A stretch of 64,000 bases of DNA from Rhabdonatronobacter sediminivivens (GCF_013415485.1 NZ_JACBXS010000015.1:32984-96983), one strand, 5' to 3'; counted from the first letter of the stretch, positions 36,029-44,823 are shown. A program made the numbers and translations. The notes: generated from the letters alone by a model not told the origin.

Positions 36029-36058
36029 AAAAAAAGCCCCCGTGTCGGAACCGGGGGC
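36029..36058 (-). terminator. Attenuator terminator of the ilvBN leader
   Basis: On the minus strand GCCCCC (36058-36053) pairs with GGGGGC (36041-36036) and is followed at once by seven Ts (36035-36029). It ends 53 bases before the ilvB start codon and after the leader peptide, so it is placed to end transcription early unless an alternative fold forms. Confidence 0.88.
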
Positions 36059-36102
36059 GCATGGGTATACCTGTCAGGGTGTCCGTTACCGGCCCATGCG
36101 CC
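36056..36102 (-). promoter_or_regulatory. Competing hairpin (possible antiterminator) in the ilv leader
   Basis: Ten-base arms GGCGCATGGG (36102-36093) and CCCATGCGCC (36065-36056) are perfectly complementary. The second arm overlaps the 5' arm of the terminator stem by three bases, so the two hairpins compete. The first arm lies within the last codons of the leader peptide, so ribosome position should influence which fold forms. The exact switch needs folding analysis. Confidence 0.6.
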
Positions 36103-36133
36103 ATGTCCCTACAATTACCAGAAGGCCGTGCAC
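36086..36133 (-). CDS. ilvBN attenuator leader peptide
   Basis: A 15-codon frame starts at GTG 36133 and reads MHGLLVIVGTWRMGR, then TAA. Codons 4-8 are CTT CTG GTA ATT GTA: five branched-chain residues (Leu, Leu, Val, Ile, Val) in a row, all end-products of the pathway. GGATGGA lies seven bases upstream as a ribosome site. The peptide lies between a good promoter and the attenuator terminator, so it should sense charging of Leu, Ile and Val tRNAs. Confidence 0.8.
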   Translation of the reverse strand: MHGLLVIVGTWRMGR

Positions 36134-36179
36134 TGTTCAGTCCATCCATCAAGACAAAGGGCTTTCCCCTTGCCTGCGG

Positions 36180-36208
36180 AACCTAGGCAGGTTGGCGGGG
36201 ACCGTCAA
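36180..36208 (-). promoter_or_regulatory. Candidate sigma-70 promoter of ilvBN
   Basis: On the minus strand TTGACG (36208-36203) and TAGGTT (36185-36180) are separated by exactly 17 bases. They lie about 47 bases upstream of the leader peptide start, the expected place for the attenuated operon's promoter. Confidence 0.6.
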
Positions 36209-36311
36209 CCGGCAAAACACAGCAATCATGTCGCGTAGGCGAAGTTTTTTTTGCATTTGTTGCGCGAAGGCGGTGCAAAGCGACACCCTGCCCCGCCGGC
36301 CCGGCATGGTT

Positions 36312-36566
36312 TCAGCCGCGGTCCCTGATCGCCGCTTCCAGGGCATCGATCCGCGCCTGCAGGGCGGCGTTTTCCTCGCGCGCTTTCTGGGCCATGGCGC
36401 GCACGGCGTCGAATTCCTCACGCGTGACAAAATCCCGATCCGCCAGCCAGCGGTCCAGCAGCCCCTTGAAGGCGGTTTCCGCCTCGGACCGCGCGCCCTG
36501 GGCGACGCCCATTGCGTTGGTCATCAGTTGTGCCATGTCGTCCAGAAGCTTGTTGCGGGTCTGCAT
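36312..36566 (-). CDS. ubiK: Ubiquinone biosynthesis accessory factor UbiK
   Basis: An 84-residue protein of the UbiK/YqiC (BMFP) family: N-terminal NKLLDDMAQLMTNAMGVAQGARSEAE helix, then DRDFVTREEFDAVRAMAQKAREENAALQARIDALE, a coiled coil that drives trimerisation. UbiK aids the UbiJ-containing complex in aerobic ubiquinone synthesis and interacts with membranes. It starts at 36566 and is divergent from lgt (about 110 bases apart). The next minus-strand transcription unit is ilvBN. Confidence 0.88.
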   Translation of the reverse strand: MQTRNKLLDDMAQLMTNAMGVAQGARSEAETAFKGLLDRWLADRDFVTREEFDAVRAMAQKAREENAALQARIDALEAAIRDRG

Positions 36567-36677
36567 GTGGTCTCTCCGATCTGCTGGGACTTATATGTGA
36601 CCAAGGGCCACGGAACTCAAGGTTGACTTCCGCCCGCGCGGGGCGTCACACAGTCGCGCAACCTCAGGACGGACCCC

Positions 36678-37574
36678 ATGCTCCTTGCCATCCCCTTCCC
36701 CGATATCTCGCCCGAATTGTTCGCCATTGATATCGGCAATTTCCGTTTTGCCCTGCGCTGGTATGCGCTGGCCTATATCGTGGGCTTTCTGGCCGGGTGG
36801 TGGCTGATCATGGCGGCCATGAAGCGCCCCGCGCTCTGGCCCGGCGGGCAGGCACCCATGGCGCCCGGCGCGGTGGAATCGCTGCTGACCTGGGTGATTC
36901 TGGGCACCATCCTCGGCGGACGGCTGGGCTTCGTGCTGTTCTATCAGCCCGGCTATTACCTGTCCTACCCCGCCGAGATCCTGCGCGTGTGGGAAGGGGG
37001 CATGTCCTTTCACGGCGGGCTGGCGGGGGTGGTCCTGGCCGGGTTCATCTGGGCGCGGCGCAACGGGGTGCCGGCGCTGCAACTGGGCGATGCCATGGCC
37101 ATGGTCGCGCCGATCGGGATCGGCCTGGGGCGGCTGTCGAATTTCATCAATGCCGAGCTGTGGGGCCGCCCGACCGAGGTTCCATGGGGCGTGATCTTCC
37201 CCGGCCCTGCGGCGCAAACCTGCCCCTGGGACTGGCCCCACGCGGTCTGCGCCCGCCACCCCACGCAGCTCTATGAGGCCGCGCTGGAGGGGCTGCTGCT
37301 GGGCGCGGTGGTGCTGTGGCTGGCCTGGCGGCGCGGCGGGCTGCGGCGGCCGGGTCTGCTGACGGGCGCGTTCATCGGCGGCTACGGGCTGGCGCGGTTC
37401 ATCGTCGAATTCTGGCGCGAGGCCGATGCCCAGTTCATCACCCCGGACAATCCCATGGGGCATGTGCTGTCGCTGGGTCCGGTCGGCCTCAGCATGGGGC
37501 AATTGCTGTCGCTGCCGATGATCGCCGTGGGGCTGTATCTGATCTGGCGCGCACCAAGGACCGCCCCGGCGTGA
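36678..37574 (+). CDS. lgt: Prolipoprotein diacylglyceryl transferase
   Basis: A 298-residue inner-membrane enzyme that moves diacylglycerol from phosphatidylglycerol to the lipobox Cys of prolipoproteins. The catalytic/substrate motifs are LRWYALAYIVGF, MSFHGGLAGVVLAGF (essential His) and GLGRLSNFINAELWGRPTEVPWG, with RHPTQLYEA after. Seven helices are expected. Its stop overlaps the next gene's GTG start (GTGA), so lgt, the MidA-like gene and pgeF form one unit. Confidence 0.96.
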   Translation: MLLAIPFPDISPELFAIDIGNFRFALRWYALAYIVGFLAGWWLIMAAMKRPALWPGGQAPMAPGAVESLLTWVILGTILGGRLGFVLFYQPGYYLSYPAEILRVWEGGMSFHGGLAGVVLAGFIWARRNGVPALQLGDAMAMVAPIGIGLGRLSNFINAELWGRPTEVPWGVIFPGPAAQTCPWDWPHAVCARHPTQLYEAALEGLLLGAVVLWLAWRRGGLRRPGLLTGAFIGGYGLARFIVEFWREADAQFITPDNPMGHVLSLGPVGLSMGQLLSLPMIAVGLYLIWRAPRTAPA

Positions 37575-38656
37575 CGGCGCTGGCCAATCTTCTGCGCCGC
37601 CGGATTGCGGCAAACGGGCCGATCACCCTGGCCGATTACATGCGCGACTGCCTGCTGCACCCCCAGCACGGCTATTACGCCACCCGGGACCCGCTGGGCG
37701 CCGCGGGCGATTTCACCACCGCGCCCGAGATCAGCCAGATGTTCGGCGAGCTGCTGGGGCTGGCCCTGGCCCAGACATGGCTGGATCAGGGCACCCCCAC
37801 CCCCTTCACCCTGGCCGAGCTTGGCCCCGGCCGTGGCACATTGATGGCCGATGTGCTGCGCGCAACCCGCGCTGTGCCGGGCTTCCACGAAGGCGCACGG
37901 CTGCACCTGGTCGAGGCCTCGGCCCCCCTGCGCGCGCGTCAGGCCGAAACCCTGGCCGCCTATGCGCCGACCTGGCATGACAGCGTGAGCACCCTGCCCC
38001 AGGCCCCGTTGTTCCTGCTGGCCAATGAGTTCTTTGACGCCCTGCCCATCCGCCAGTTCGTCCGGCGCGGCGATGGCTGGGCCGAACGCATGGTGGGGCT
38101 GGCCGAAGGCGCGCTGACCTTTGGCCTGTCGGACCCCGCGCCGCTGGCCGCGCTGGCGCATCGGCTGGCCGATACCGCCGAAGGCGCCATCGTCGAAACC
38201 TGCCCCGAGGCCGGGCCGATGATAGCCCAGGTCGCCGCCCGCATTGCCCGTCATGGCGGCGCGGCGCTGGTGATCGACTATGGCGACTGGCGCTCGAACG
38301 GGGACACGTTGCAGGCCCTGCGCGGCCATGCCTTCGACCTGCCGCTGGCCCACCCCGGGCAGGCTGATCTGACCGCGCATGTGGATTTCGAGGCCCTGGC
38401 CCGTTCCGCTGTCGCCGCGGGCGCCGCCCATGCCCCCCTGACCCCGCAGGGCGCCTTTCTGGAGCGTCTGGGCATCACCGCACGGGCGCAGACCCTGGCG
38501 CATGGCCTGACCGGGCGCGCGCTTGGATCCCATATCGCCGCACATCGGCGCTTGACCCACCCGCAGGAAATGGGAAACCTGTTCAAGGTGCTGGCGCTGC
38601 ACCCGCAGGGCAGCGCACCGCCGCCCGGAACCGAGACACCGGAGCCGAGATACTGA
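37571..38656 (+). CDS. SAM-dependent methyltransferase, MidA/NDUFAF7 family
   Basis: A 361-residue DUF185-type methyltransferase. HPQHGYYATRDPLGAAGDFTTAPEISQMFGE is the family signature; the SAM-binding loop is LAELGPGRGTLMADVLR, and LLANEFFDALPIRQF and LVIDYG follow. The eukaryotic relative NDUFAF7 methylates an arginine of a complex I subunit; the bacterial target is not established. The start is GTG 37571, which overlaps the lgt stop by four bases and matches the family N-terminus; the longer frame inside lgt is spurious. Confidence 0.92.
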   Translation: MTALANLLRRRIAANGPITLADYMRDCLLHPQHGYYATRDPLGAAGDFTTAPEISQMFGELLGLALAQTWLDQGTPTPFTLAELGPGRGTLMADVLRATRAVPGFHEGARLHLVEASAPLRARQAETLAAYAPTWHDSVSTLPQAPLFLLANEFFDALPIRQFVRRGDGWAERMVGLAEGALTFGLSDPAPLAALAHRLADTAEGAIVETCPEAGPMIAQVAARIARHGGAALVIDYGDWRSNGDTLQALRGHAFDLPLAHPGQADLTAHVDFEALARSAVAAGAAHAPLTPQGAFLERLGITARAQTLAHGLTGRALGSHIAAHRRLTHPQEMGNLFKVLALHPQGSAPPPGTETPEPRY

Positions 38657-38672
38657 CGCCAGGGACCGTTTG

Positions 38673-39437
38673 ATGACGCTTGAAATCCTGACGACTGACG
38701 CGCTTTTGCCCCTGCGACACGGGTTCTTCACCCGGCGCGGGGGGGCGTCCTCGGGGGTTTATGCGGGGCTGAACTGTGGCGGCGGCTCGGGCGATCAATC
38801 CGACAGCGTGCAGTTGAACCGTGCCCGCGTCGCCCGGGCCCTGGAGATTGCGCCTGCGCATCTGATCACCGCCCATCAGGTCCATTCCGCCGATGTGGTG
38901 CCGGTCACTGCCCCGTGGCCGGACCCGGCCAACCGTCCGCGCGCCGATGCGCTGGTCACCGCCACGCCGGGGCTGGCGCTGGCGGTGCTGACCGCCGATT
39001 GCCAGCCCGTGCTGATGGCGGATGCCGAAGCCGGGGTGATCGGCGCGGCCCATGCCGGTTGGCGCGGCGCCCTGGACGGGGTGCTGGAGGCCACGGTGGA
39101 CGCCATGGAGCGCCTTGGCGCCCGCCGCGCGCAGATCCAGGCCGTGATCGGCCCCTGCATCAGCCAGCGCGCCTATGAGGTTGGCCCCGAACTGCTGGAA
39201 GATTTCATGGCCGAAGACCCGGCCAACAGCCGCTTCTTCGCCAATGGCGCGGGCGACCGCTATCAGTTCGATCTGGCGGGATTTGGCCTGCACCGGTTGC
39301 GGCAGGCGGGTGTGGGTCATGCCGAATGGACCCGGCATTGCACCTATTCGGACCCTGTGCTGTTCTATTCCTACCGCCGTTCGGTCCACGCGGGCGAGGC
39401 CGATTACGGGCGCCTGATCTCGGCCATTCGGCTGTAG
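38673..39437 (+). CDS. pgeF: Peptidoglycan editing factor PgeF / multicopper polyphenol oxidase family
   Basis: A 254-residue protein of the YfiH/PgeF (laccase-domain) family. Metal-site segments are ITAHQVHSADVV, LTADCQPVLMADAEAGVIGAAHAGWRGALDG (His/Cys) and VIGPCISQRAYEVG. In E. coli the protein removes wrongly incorporated L-Ser from muropeptide precursors; related proteins act on adenosine. The start ATG 38673 is preferred over TTG 38670. It is the last gene of the lgt unit and converges with the DUF815 gene with no gap. Confidence 0.92.
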   Translation: MTLEILTTDALLPLRHGFFTRRGGASSGVYAGLNCGGGSGDQSDSVQLNRARVARALEIAPAHLITAHQVHSADVVPVTAPWPDPANRPRADALVTATPGLALAVLTADCQPVLMADAEAGVIGAAHAGWRGALDGVLEATVDAMERLGARRAQIQAVIGPCISQRAYEVGPELLEDFMAEDPANSRFFANGAGDRYQFDLAGFGLHRLRQAGVGHAEWTRHCTYSDPVLFYSYRRSVHAGEADYGRLISAIRL

Positions 39438-40310
39438 CTAGGCGCCGTTCAGCGCCACCCCATGGCGTCCGGCCAGATCGGTAAAGAACTGCCACGCCAC
39501 GCGCCCCGAACGGCTGCCGCGGGTGGCCTGCCATTCGATCGCCTCGGCGCGCAGCACATCGGGGGCCACCTGCAGGCCATAGGCGGCGCAATAACCGTCG
39601 ATCATGGCCAGATATTCATCCTGATCGCAGGGATGAAAGCCCAGCCACAACCCGAAGCGGTCCGACAGCGAAACCTTCTCCTCCACCGACTCGGAGGGGT
39701 TTATGGCGCTGGAGCGTTCGTTTTCGATCATGTCACGCGGCATCAGATGGCGCCGGTTCGAGGTTGCGTAAAGCACCACATTCCCAGGCCGGCCCTCAAC
39801 CCCGCCGTCCAGCACCGCCTTGAGCGATTTGTAATGTTGGTCATCATGGGAAAAGGACAGATCATCGCAGAAGAGGACGAACCGCTCTTGCCGTGCCGCG
39901 CGCAGATGGCTCAGCAATCGCCCGATCGAGGGCAGATCCTCACGCTGGATTTCCACCAGTTTCAGGTGGCTTGAAGGCTCTTCTTCAAGTGTCGCAGCAT
40001 GCACGGCCTTCACCAGCGAAGACTTGCCCATCCCCCGCGCGCCCCACAGCAGCGCGTTGTTCGCCGGAAGACCGCGCGCGAATTGCAGCGTATTGGCCAG
40101 AAGCGTGTCACGCGCGCGACTGATCCCCACCAGCAGGTCCAGCGCCACGCGGTTGATGCGCGCCACAGGTTCCAGCCGCTCAGGGCCGGTGTGCCAGACA
40201 AAGGCACTGGCCGCCGACAGGTTCGGCGCTGGCGGCGGCGGCGGGGCCAACCGCTCCAACGCCTCGGCGATCCGGCGCAGAGTATCATCGTTTGACATCT
40301 GATCCTTCAT
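39438..40310 (-). CDS. DUF815 family AAA ATPase
   Basis: A 290-residue P-loop ATPase of the DUF815 family. Walker A is [17 protein letters not shown] (about residue 90), Walker B is [11 protein letters not shown], and a [10 protein letters not shown] segment typical of the family follows. Function is unknown. The ATG at 40310 overlaps the tatC stop (ATGA), suggesting coupling; an alternative ATG at 40298 has its own AAGG site. It is last in the tatA-tatB-tatC-DUF815 series, an order seen in related bacteria. Confidence 0.88.
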   Translation of the reverse strand: MKDQMSNDDTLRRIAEALERLAPPPPPAPNLSAASAFVWHTGPERLEPVARINRVALDLLVGISRARDTLLANTLQFARGLPANNALLWGARGMGKSSLVKAVHAATLEEEPSSHLKLVEIQREDLPSIGRLLSHLRAARQERFVLFCDDLSFSHDDQHYKSLKAVLDGGVEGRPGNVVLYATSNRRHLMPRDMIENERSSAINPSESVEEKVSLSDRFGLWLGFHPCDQDEYLAMIDGYCAAYGLQVAPDVLRAEAIEWQATRGSRSGRVAWQFFTDLAGRHGVALNGA

Positions 40311-41161
40311 ACGCCGGCCTCATCCTCATCCATCAGGCCCTGGGCGCGCAGTTCTGCGTTGCGCTTGCGCTCCACCCGGCCGACCAGCAGGATCGACAGC
40401 TCATAAAGCCCGTAGACCACTGTGAACAGGATCATCTGGGTGATGACATCCGGCGGGGTCACCAGTGCCGCAAGCGTCAGGATACCGACCATGGCCCATT
40501 TGCGCCCGGATTTCAGCCCATCCACCGACACCAGCCCGGCCTTGCCCATCAGCGTCAGCAGCACCGGCAACTGAAAGCACAGGCCAAAGGCAATGATGAA
40601 GCGCGTGGTCAGGCTGAGGTATTCATTCACCGACCCCTGAAAGGTCACCCCCGCCTGCGCTATCGCCGATCCCTCGCCCACCGTATCAGGGTCCAGCATC
40701 ATCCCGCCAACCTGCTGGAAGTTCAGGAAGAAATTGAAGGCCAGCGGGGTGACGATGTAAAAGGCAAAGGCCGCGCCCAGAAAGAACATGACCGGCGAGG
40801 CCAGCAGGAAAGGCAGGAATGCGTTCTTTTCGGAGCGGTAGAGCCCCGGCGCCACAAAGCGCCAAAGCTGCGTGGCAATCACCGGAAAAGACAGCACGAA
40901 GCCGCCCAGCATCGAGATGCGGATGGCAACAAAGAAGCCCTCCTGCAGCTTGATCAGGATCAGGTTGCACTCCTGGCCGCGCACCTCCAGCGCCGAACAG
41001 AGCGGCTTGGTCAGGAAGTTGAAGATAGGGTTCCAGATGGTGAAGCACAGCACCATCGCCACCACAAAGGCCAGCAGCGACCACATGATGCGCGAGCGCA
41101 GCTCGGCCAGATGCTCGATCAGCGGCGCGCCCTTGTCGTCGATATCCTGATCGGCACTCAT
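40307..41161 (-). CDS. tatC: Sec-independent protein translocase TatC
   Basis: A 284-residue six-helix inner-membrane protein, the receptor of the twin-arginine pathway for folded proteins. The N-terminal [21 protein letters not shown] is the conserved signal-binding face, and the first periplasmic loop and following helices ([26 protein letters not shown]) are standard. Its start overlaps the tatB stop and its stop overlaps the next gene, so the operon is tightly coupled. A Tat-type substrate, the secreted MsrB, is encoded at 50395. Confidence 0.97.
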   Translation of the reverse strand: MSADQDIDDKGAPLIEHLAELRSRIMWSLLAFVVAMVLCFTIWNPIFNFLTKPLCSALEVRGQECNLILIKLQEGFFVAIRISMLGGFVLSFPVIATQLWRFVAPGLYRSEKNAFLPFLLASPVMFFLGAAFAFYIVTPLAFNFFLNFQQVGGMMLDPDTVGEGSAIAQAGVTFQGSVNEYLSLTTRFIIAFGLCFQLPVLLTLMGKAGLVSVDGLKSGRKWAMVGILTLAALVTPPDVITQMILFTVVYGLYELSILLVGRVERKRNAELRAQGLMDEDEAGV

Positions 41162-41655
41162 GAGGGTTTTTTCTCGTTGCTGGTCTCAGCGCCGCCCGAG
41201 GTTGCGTCGGCCTGCGGCGCGGCGGCCGTGGACGGCTCTCCGGCGGCGGCTGAAGCCGCCCGCGCGCGCGCCTCGTCGCGTTCGGCGCGCAGCGCTGCCA
41301 TTTCCCGCTCTATGGCGTCGCGTTCGGTATCGGCGGCGGCTTCACCCTCGGCCGAGGGCGCCTTGCCGGTTTTCTTCTGCTTTGCGGCCCAGTTCCGGGG
41401 GTCCTTGATGTCGCGCAGCTCGTCCAGGCCCATGCTCTGCGAGGATGTCGCCTTGCGCAGGTCGCGCGCCACATCCTTGACGCCGGTGTCGTCGGCGGCG
41501 TCATCCATCGCCCGCTGGAACTCACGCGCCATGTTGCGCGCCTTGGCCGTGAACTGGCCCAGGGTGCGAAACATCTTCGGCAGGTCCTTGGGGCCGACCA
41601 CGATCAGGGCGACCACGCCCACCACCAGAAGCTCGGTCCAGCCGATGTCAAACAT
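41158..41655 (-). CDS. tatB: Twin-arginine translocase subunit TatB
   Basis: A 165-residue protein: one N-terminal membrane helix ([32 protein letters not shown]), an amphipathic helix ([22 protein letters not shown]), and a long Ala/Glu-rich tail (about 90-165). TatB joins TatC to bind twin-arginine signal peptides. The FDIGW..L start with Glu in the helix distinguishes it from TatA. It overlaps tatC by four bases. Confidence 0.95.
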   Translation of the reverse strand: MFDIGWTELLVVGVVALIVVGPKDLPKMFRTLGQFTAKARNMAREFQRAMDDAADDTGVKDVARDLRKATSSQSMGLDELRDIKDPRNWAAKQKKTGKAPSAEGEAAADTERDAIEREMAALRAERDEARARAASAAAGEPSTAAAPQADATSGGAETSNEKKPS

Positions 41656-41671
41656 CCCCTGCGCCCCCCGT

Positions 41672-41689
41672 CACCGGCCCGGGCCGGTG
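41672..41689. other. Perfect palindrome between tatA and tatB
   Basis: CACCGGCCCGGGCCGGTG is an 18-base perfect palindrome in the 51-base gap between tatA and tatB. As RNA it could fold into a strong stem that lowers read-through or shields the upstream tatA message, which would fit the higher TatA need of the pathway. Confidence 0.5.
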
Positions 41690-41706
41690 TGTTGCTGCGT
41701 TCCGCC

Positions 41707-41940
41707 TCAGACCTTGTCCTTTTCCTCGGTCTGGCTCTGGGGCGTGACATCGCGCGCGGTATCGGCAGCTTCGGTCGACTGGCTTTCGATCTCCTCGGTG
41801 CCGTCCTTCACGCCCTTTTTGAAGGCGGTGATGCCCTTTCCGACTTCGCCCATCAGCGTGGCGATCTTGCCGCGGCCAAACAGCACCAGGACCACAACGG
41901 CGATGATGACAAGACCCGCGGGGCCGATATTGTTGAGCAT
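41707..41940 (-). CDS. tatA: Twin-arginine translocase subunit TatA
   Basis: A 77-residue protein with a short N-terminal membrane helix ([22 protein letters not shown]), the hinge [16 protein letters not shown], and an amphipathic helix ([11 protein letters not shown]), then a charged tail. TatA oligomers form the protein-conducting element of the Tat system. It is the first gene of tatABC; the gap to tatB is 51 bases. Confidence 0.96.
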   Translation of the reverse strand: MLNNIGPAGLVIIAVVVLVLFGRGKIATLMGEVGKGITAFKKGVKDGTEEIESQSTEAADTARDVTPQSQTEEKDKV

Positions 41941-42037
41941 GATCTTCTCCCTGTGCGGGGGCCGCGCCCCCGGCTGGTGTCTTCAGGCCTGTATGTATGA
42001 ATAATTTCGGTCCATTCAAAGCCCCAAAATGGGCCGC

Positions 42038-42053
42038 GCGCCAATATTGGCGC
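42038..42053. other. 16-bp perfect palindrome between tatA and a GGDEF gene
   Basis: GCGCCAATATTGGCGC lies 20 bases after the stop of the GAF-GGDEF gene and about 100 bases before tatA, both minus strand. It could be a dimeric operator for tatA or, read as a 6-bp stem with an ATAT loop followed by TTTT eleven bases on, a weak terminator. Confidence 0.45.
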
Positions 42054-42073
42054 CCTGAAACGCCCCAGGCCCC

Positions 42074-42964
42074 CTAGCGCACGACTGTCAGATGCGGCGC
42101 CATGGCATCGTCTGCATGCACCCGGTTGCGCCCTGCCTGCTTTGCGCCGTAAAGCTGCGCATCGGCGGTTCGCAGCAAGGCGTCGGCGCTGGCAAGGCTT
42201 TCGCCCACGGCGGCCACGCCGAAGCTGGCGGTGACCTTCAGCGTCTCATGCCCGGGAAATGCCGTGACCTCGATCGCGGCACGCACACGCTCGGCCACGT
42301 CCAGGGCCTCTGGCATCGACACGGCCAGAAGAATGCCGAATTCCTCGCCCCCCAGGCGACCGAACGTATCATAGACGCGCAGCTGTTGCGCCGCAACACG
42401 CCCCACTTCCTGCAACACCCGGTCGCCCACGCAATGGCCCAGCGTGTCATTGATCCGCTTGAAATGGTCCAGGTCGAACAGGATCAGCGACAGGTCTTCG
42501 CCACTGCGGCGGCTGGCCGCAATGGCCTTGCGCAGGTCGGTTTCGAAAACCCGCCGGGTCATGGCTCCGGTCAGCGGATCGCGGCTGGCCTGCTGCCAGA
42601 GTTCGAACTGCTCCACGATCAATGCGGCGAAGCCCTGCAACAGGGTCTGTTCGCGCTGGGTGAACATCCGATCCGCCGAATCGAGCACCCGCAGCGCCCC
42701 GATCAGCGTGTCATCGCGCATCAGCGGCACCGAGATGAAGCCCCGCTGCACCCCTGACGTCCGGATCAGGTCACTGGCATCGAAAGAGATCGACACCGAC
42801 GATACACTCAGAACCGATCTGATCAGCCCGCGCAGATTGTCGAATTGCGCCGGCGCCGGGATCCATTTGGGCGCCGGATCCGGCGCACCGATCAGGCGCG
42901 GCTTGGGCGCTGGGCGCATATGCGCGTTATTATCAAGGGGATCGGTCCGCTGGGGGCCGTTCAT
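42074..42964 (-). CDS. GAF-like / GGDEF diguanylate cyclase with I-site
   Basis: A 296-residue protein. A short Pro-rich start is followed by a GAF-like sensor (about 45-125; GFISVPLMRDDTLIGALRVLD) and a GGDEF domain (about 130-285) with RLGGEEFGIL. RVYD lies five residues before that motif, a match to the RxxD inhibitory site, so product feedback is likely. The start at 42964 has AGGAG; the longer frame is not supported. It lies upstream of tatABC on the same strand. A second GGDEF protein (31685) lacks the I-site. Confidence 0.9.
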   Translation of the reverse strand: MNGPQRTDPLDNNAHMRPAPKPRLIGAPDPAPKWIPAPAQFDNLRGLIRSVLSVSSVSISFDASDLIRTSGVQRGFISVPLMRDDTLIGALRVLDSADRMFTQREQTLLQGFAALIVEQFELWQQASRDPLTGAMTRRVFETDLRKAIAASRRSGEDLSLILFDLDHFKRINDTLGHCVGDRVLQEVGRVAAQQLRVYDTFGRLGGEEFGILLAVSMPEALDVAERVRAAIEVTAFPGHETLKVTASFGVAAVGESLASADALLRTADAQLYGAKQAGRNRVHADDAMAPHLTVVR

Positions 42965-43078
42965 GTTCTGCCGCTCCTGCCTGTTTCCGTTCGGCGTTAT
43001 CATCCGCCGTTCCGGGCAAAATTACGGCGGTTTCGCGCGCCGATGCTGACGAAGCCAGACAGACGCATCACCACACTG

Positions 43079-43093
43079 TTTACACTTCCTTAA
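43079..43093. promoter_or_regulatory. Possible CtrA-like site upstream of the GAF-GGDEF gene
   Basis: TTTA-N7-TTAA (minus strand TTAA-N7-TAAA) at 43079-43093 resembles the CtrA box TTAA-N7-TTAA with one mismatch. It lies about 115 bases upstream of the GAF-GGDEF start in the 342-base divergent region 42965-43306, which otherwise holds only a candidate promoter for the helicase gene. The match is weak. Confidence 0.3.
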
Positions 43094-43156
43094 CTTGCCA
43101 GAAACGCACACCGAACGCCAGCCCCGATGTCAGGACAGCGCCGCCTGACGCTGGAA

Positions 43157-43185
43157 TTGACCGCGCCGGGTTTTTTCGCTACGAC
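43157..43185 (+). promoter_or_regulatory. Candidate promoter of the DEAD-box helicase gene
   Basis: TTGACC (43157-43162) and TACGAC (43180-43185) are spaced by 17 bases on the plus strand, leaving a 5' leader of about 110 bases before the helicase start at 43307. Long leaders are frequent in cold-regulated helicase genes, but no specific element was recognised. Confidence 0.45.
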
Positions 43186-43306
43186 AAGGGCCAGCGCCGA
43201 CCCGGAGCGGACCGAACCGCCGCGTTCGCGCTGACCCGACCGCGGGACGCGACAGGCAAGCGTCTCAAGTTATTTTGCGGCCCGATGCCGCAAGCCATGG
43301 ACGCAT

Positions 43307-44788
43307 ATGACCAAATTTTCCGACCTGAAGCTGGACCCAAAGGTCCTCAAAGCCATTGCCGAAGCCGGCTATGAAACCCCGACGCCCATCCAGGAGCAGG
43401 CGATCCCCCATGCGCTGGAGGGCCGCGATGTGCTGGGCATTGCCCAGACCGGAACCGGCAAGACTGCCAGTTTCACCCTGCCGATGATCACCCGGCTGGG
43501 CCGTGGCCGCGCCCGGGCGCGGATGCCGCGCTCACTGGTGCTGGCGCCGACGCGTGAACTGGCCGCCCAGGTGGCCGAGAATTTCGACATCTACGCCAAA
43601 TACACCCGCCTGACCAAGGCATTGCTGATCGGCGGCGTGGCCTTTGGCGAACAGGACAAGCTGATCGACCGTGGCGTGGATGTGCTGATCGCCACGCCCG
43701 GCCGCCTGCTGGACCATTTCGAACGCGGCAAGCTGCTGCTGACCGGGGTTGAGGTGATGGTGGTCGATGAGGCCGACCGCATGCTGGACATGGGCTTCAT
43801 CCCGGATATCGAACGCATCTTCAAGCTGACGCCTTTCACGCGCCAGACCTTCTTCTATTCGGCCACCATGCCGCCCGAGATCGAGCGCCTGACCAACACC
43901 TTCCTGCAGGGCCCCGCGCGGGTCGAGGTCGCCCGCCAGGCGACGGCGTCCGAGACCATCGAACAGGCGCTGGTGGAGTTCCGCCCCTCGCGCCGTGACC
44001 GGGCCGCCAGTGAGAAACGCCGCCGCCTGCGCGATCTGATCGAAGCCGAGGGCGAACGCCTGACCAACGCCATCATCTTCTGCAACCGCAAGGTTGATGT
44101 GGATATCCTGGCCAAGTCCCTGAAGAAATACAAACTGGACGCCGCCCCGATCCATGGCGATCTGGACCAGTCGCTGCGGACACGCACACTGGACCGCTTC
44201 CGCAACGGTGAGCTGAAATTCCTGATCGCCTCGGATGTGGCGGCGCGGGGGCTCGATGTTCCGGCAGTGAGCCATGTGTTCAACTTCGATGTGCCGATCC
44301 ACCCCGAGGATTACGTTCACCGTATCGGCCGCACCGGGCGCGCCGGGCGTGACGGCAAGGCCGTGACCATCGCCGCGCCTGCGGATGCAAAATTCGTCAC
44401 CGCGATCGAGGATTTGCTGGGCAAGCCGCTGCCACGGGCCGAAAGCCCCGCGCAGACCGCGGACGCGCCCGCCGAAGACACGCCCACCGCACCCGCCGCT
44501 GATACCGCCGCGGCCGAGCCCAAGCGCCGCCGCCGTGGAAAGCCCGCCGAAGCCAAGGCCCAGCCCGCGCCCGAATCCGTGCAGCCCGAACCTGTGAAGG
44601 CCGAAGCCGCCCCGGTGCCCGCCGTCGCCGCCCCCGAGCCCGAGCAAACCGCCAGGCCTCGTGCCGAGCCGAAGCCCCGCGCCCAACCCCGGCGCGGCGA
44701 GGACAAGCGCGACGACCGCCGCGGCCAGGTTGTCGGCATGGGCGATCACGTCCCTGATTTCCTGTTGCGCGAATTCCGCGCCAGCTGA
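43307..44788 (+). CDS. DEAD-box RNA helicase, RhlE-like
   Basis: A 493-residue ATP-dependent RNA helicase. The motifs appear in order: F-S-D-L and the Q motif (TPIQEQAIPHAL), Walker A (AQTGTGKT), motif II DEAD in VMVVDEADRMLDMGF, motif III (YSATMPPE), IV-V (IIFCNRKVDV, ASDVAARGLDVP) and VI (HRIGRTGRAGRDG). Residues about 385-493 form a low-complexity Ala/Pro/Glu/Arg tail that probably binds RNA. It likely acts in ribosome assembly or RNA decay. An intrinsic terminator follows 35 bases after the stop. Confidence 0.95.
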   Translation: MTKFSDLKLDPKVLKAIAEAGYETPTPIQEQAIPHALEGRDVLGIAQTGTGKTASFTLPMITRLGRGRARARMPRSLVLAPTRELAAQVAENFDIYAKYTRLTKALLIGGVAFGEQDKLIDRGVDVLIATPGRLLDHFERGKLLLTGVEVMVVDEADRMLDMGFIPDIERIFKLTPFTRQTFFYSATMPPEIERLTNTFLQGPARVEVARQATASETIEQALVEFRPSRRDRAASEKRRRLRDLIEAEGERLTNAIIFCNRKVDVDILAKSLKKYKLDAAPIHGDLDQSLRTRTLDRFRNGELKFLIASDVAARGLDVPAVSHVFNFDVPIHPEDYVHRIGRTGRAGRDGKAVTIAAPADAKFVTAIEDLLGKPLPRAESPAQTADAPAEDTPTAPAADTAAAEPKRRRRGKPAEAKAQPAPESVQPEPVKAEAAPVPAVAAPEPEQTARPRAEPKPRAQPRRGEDKRDDRRGQVVGMGDHVPDFLLREFRAS

Positions 44789-44823
44789 ACGCCGGACCAT
44801 TCCGAACCCGCCATTCGGACTCC

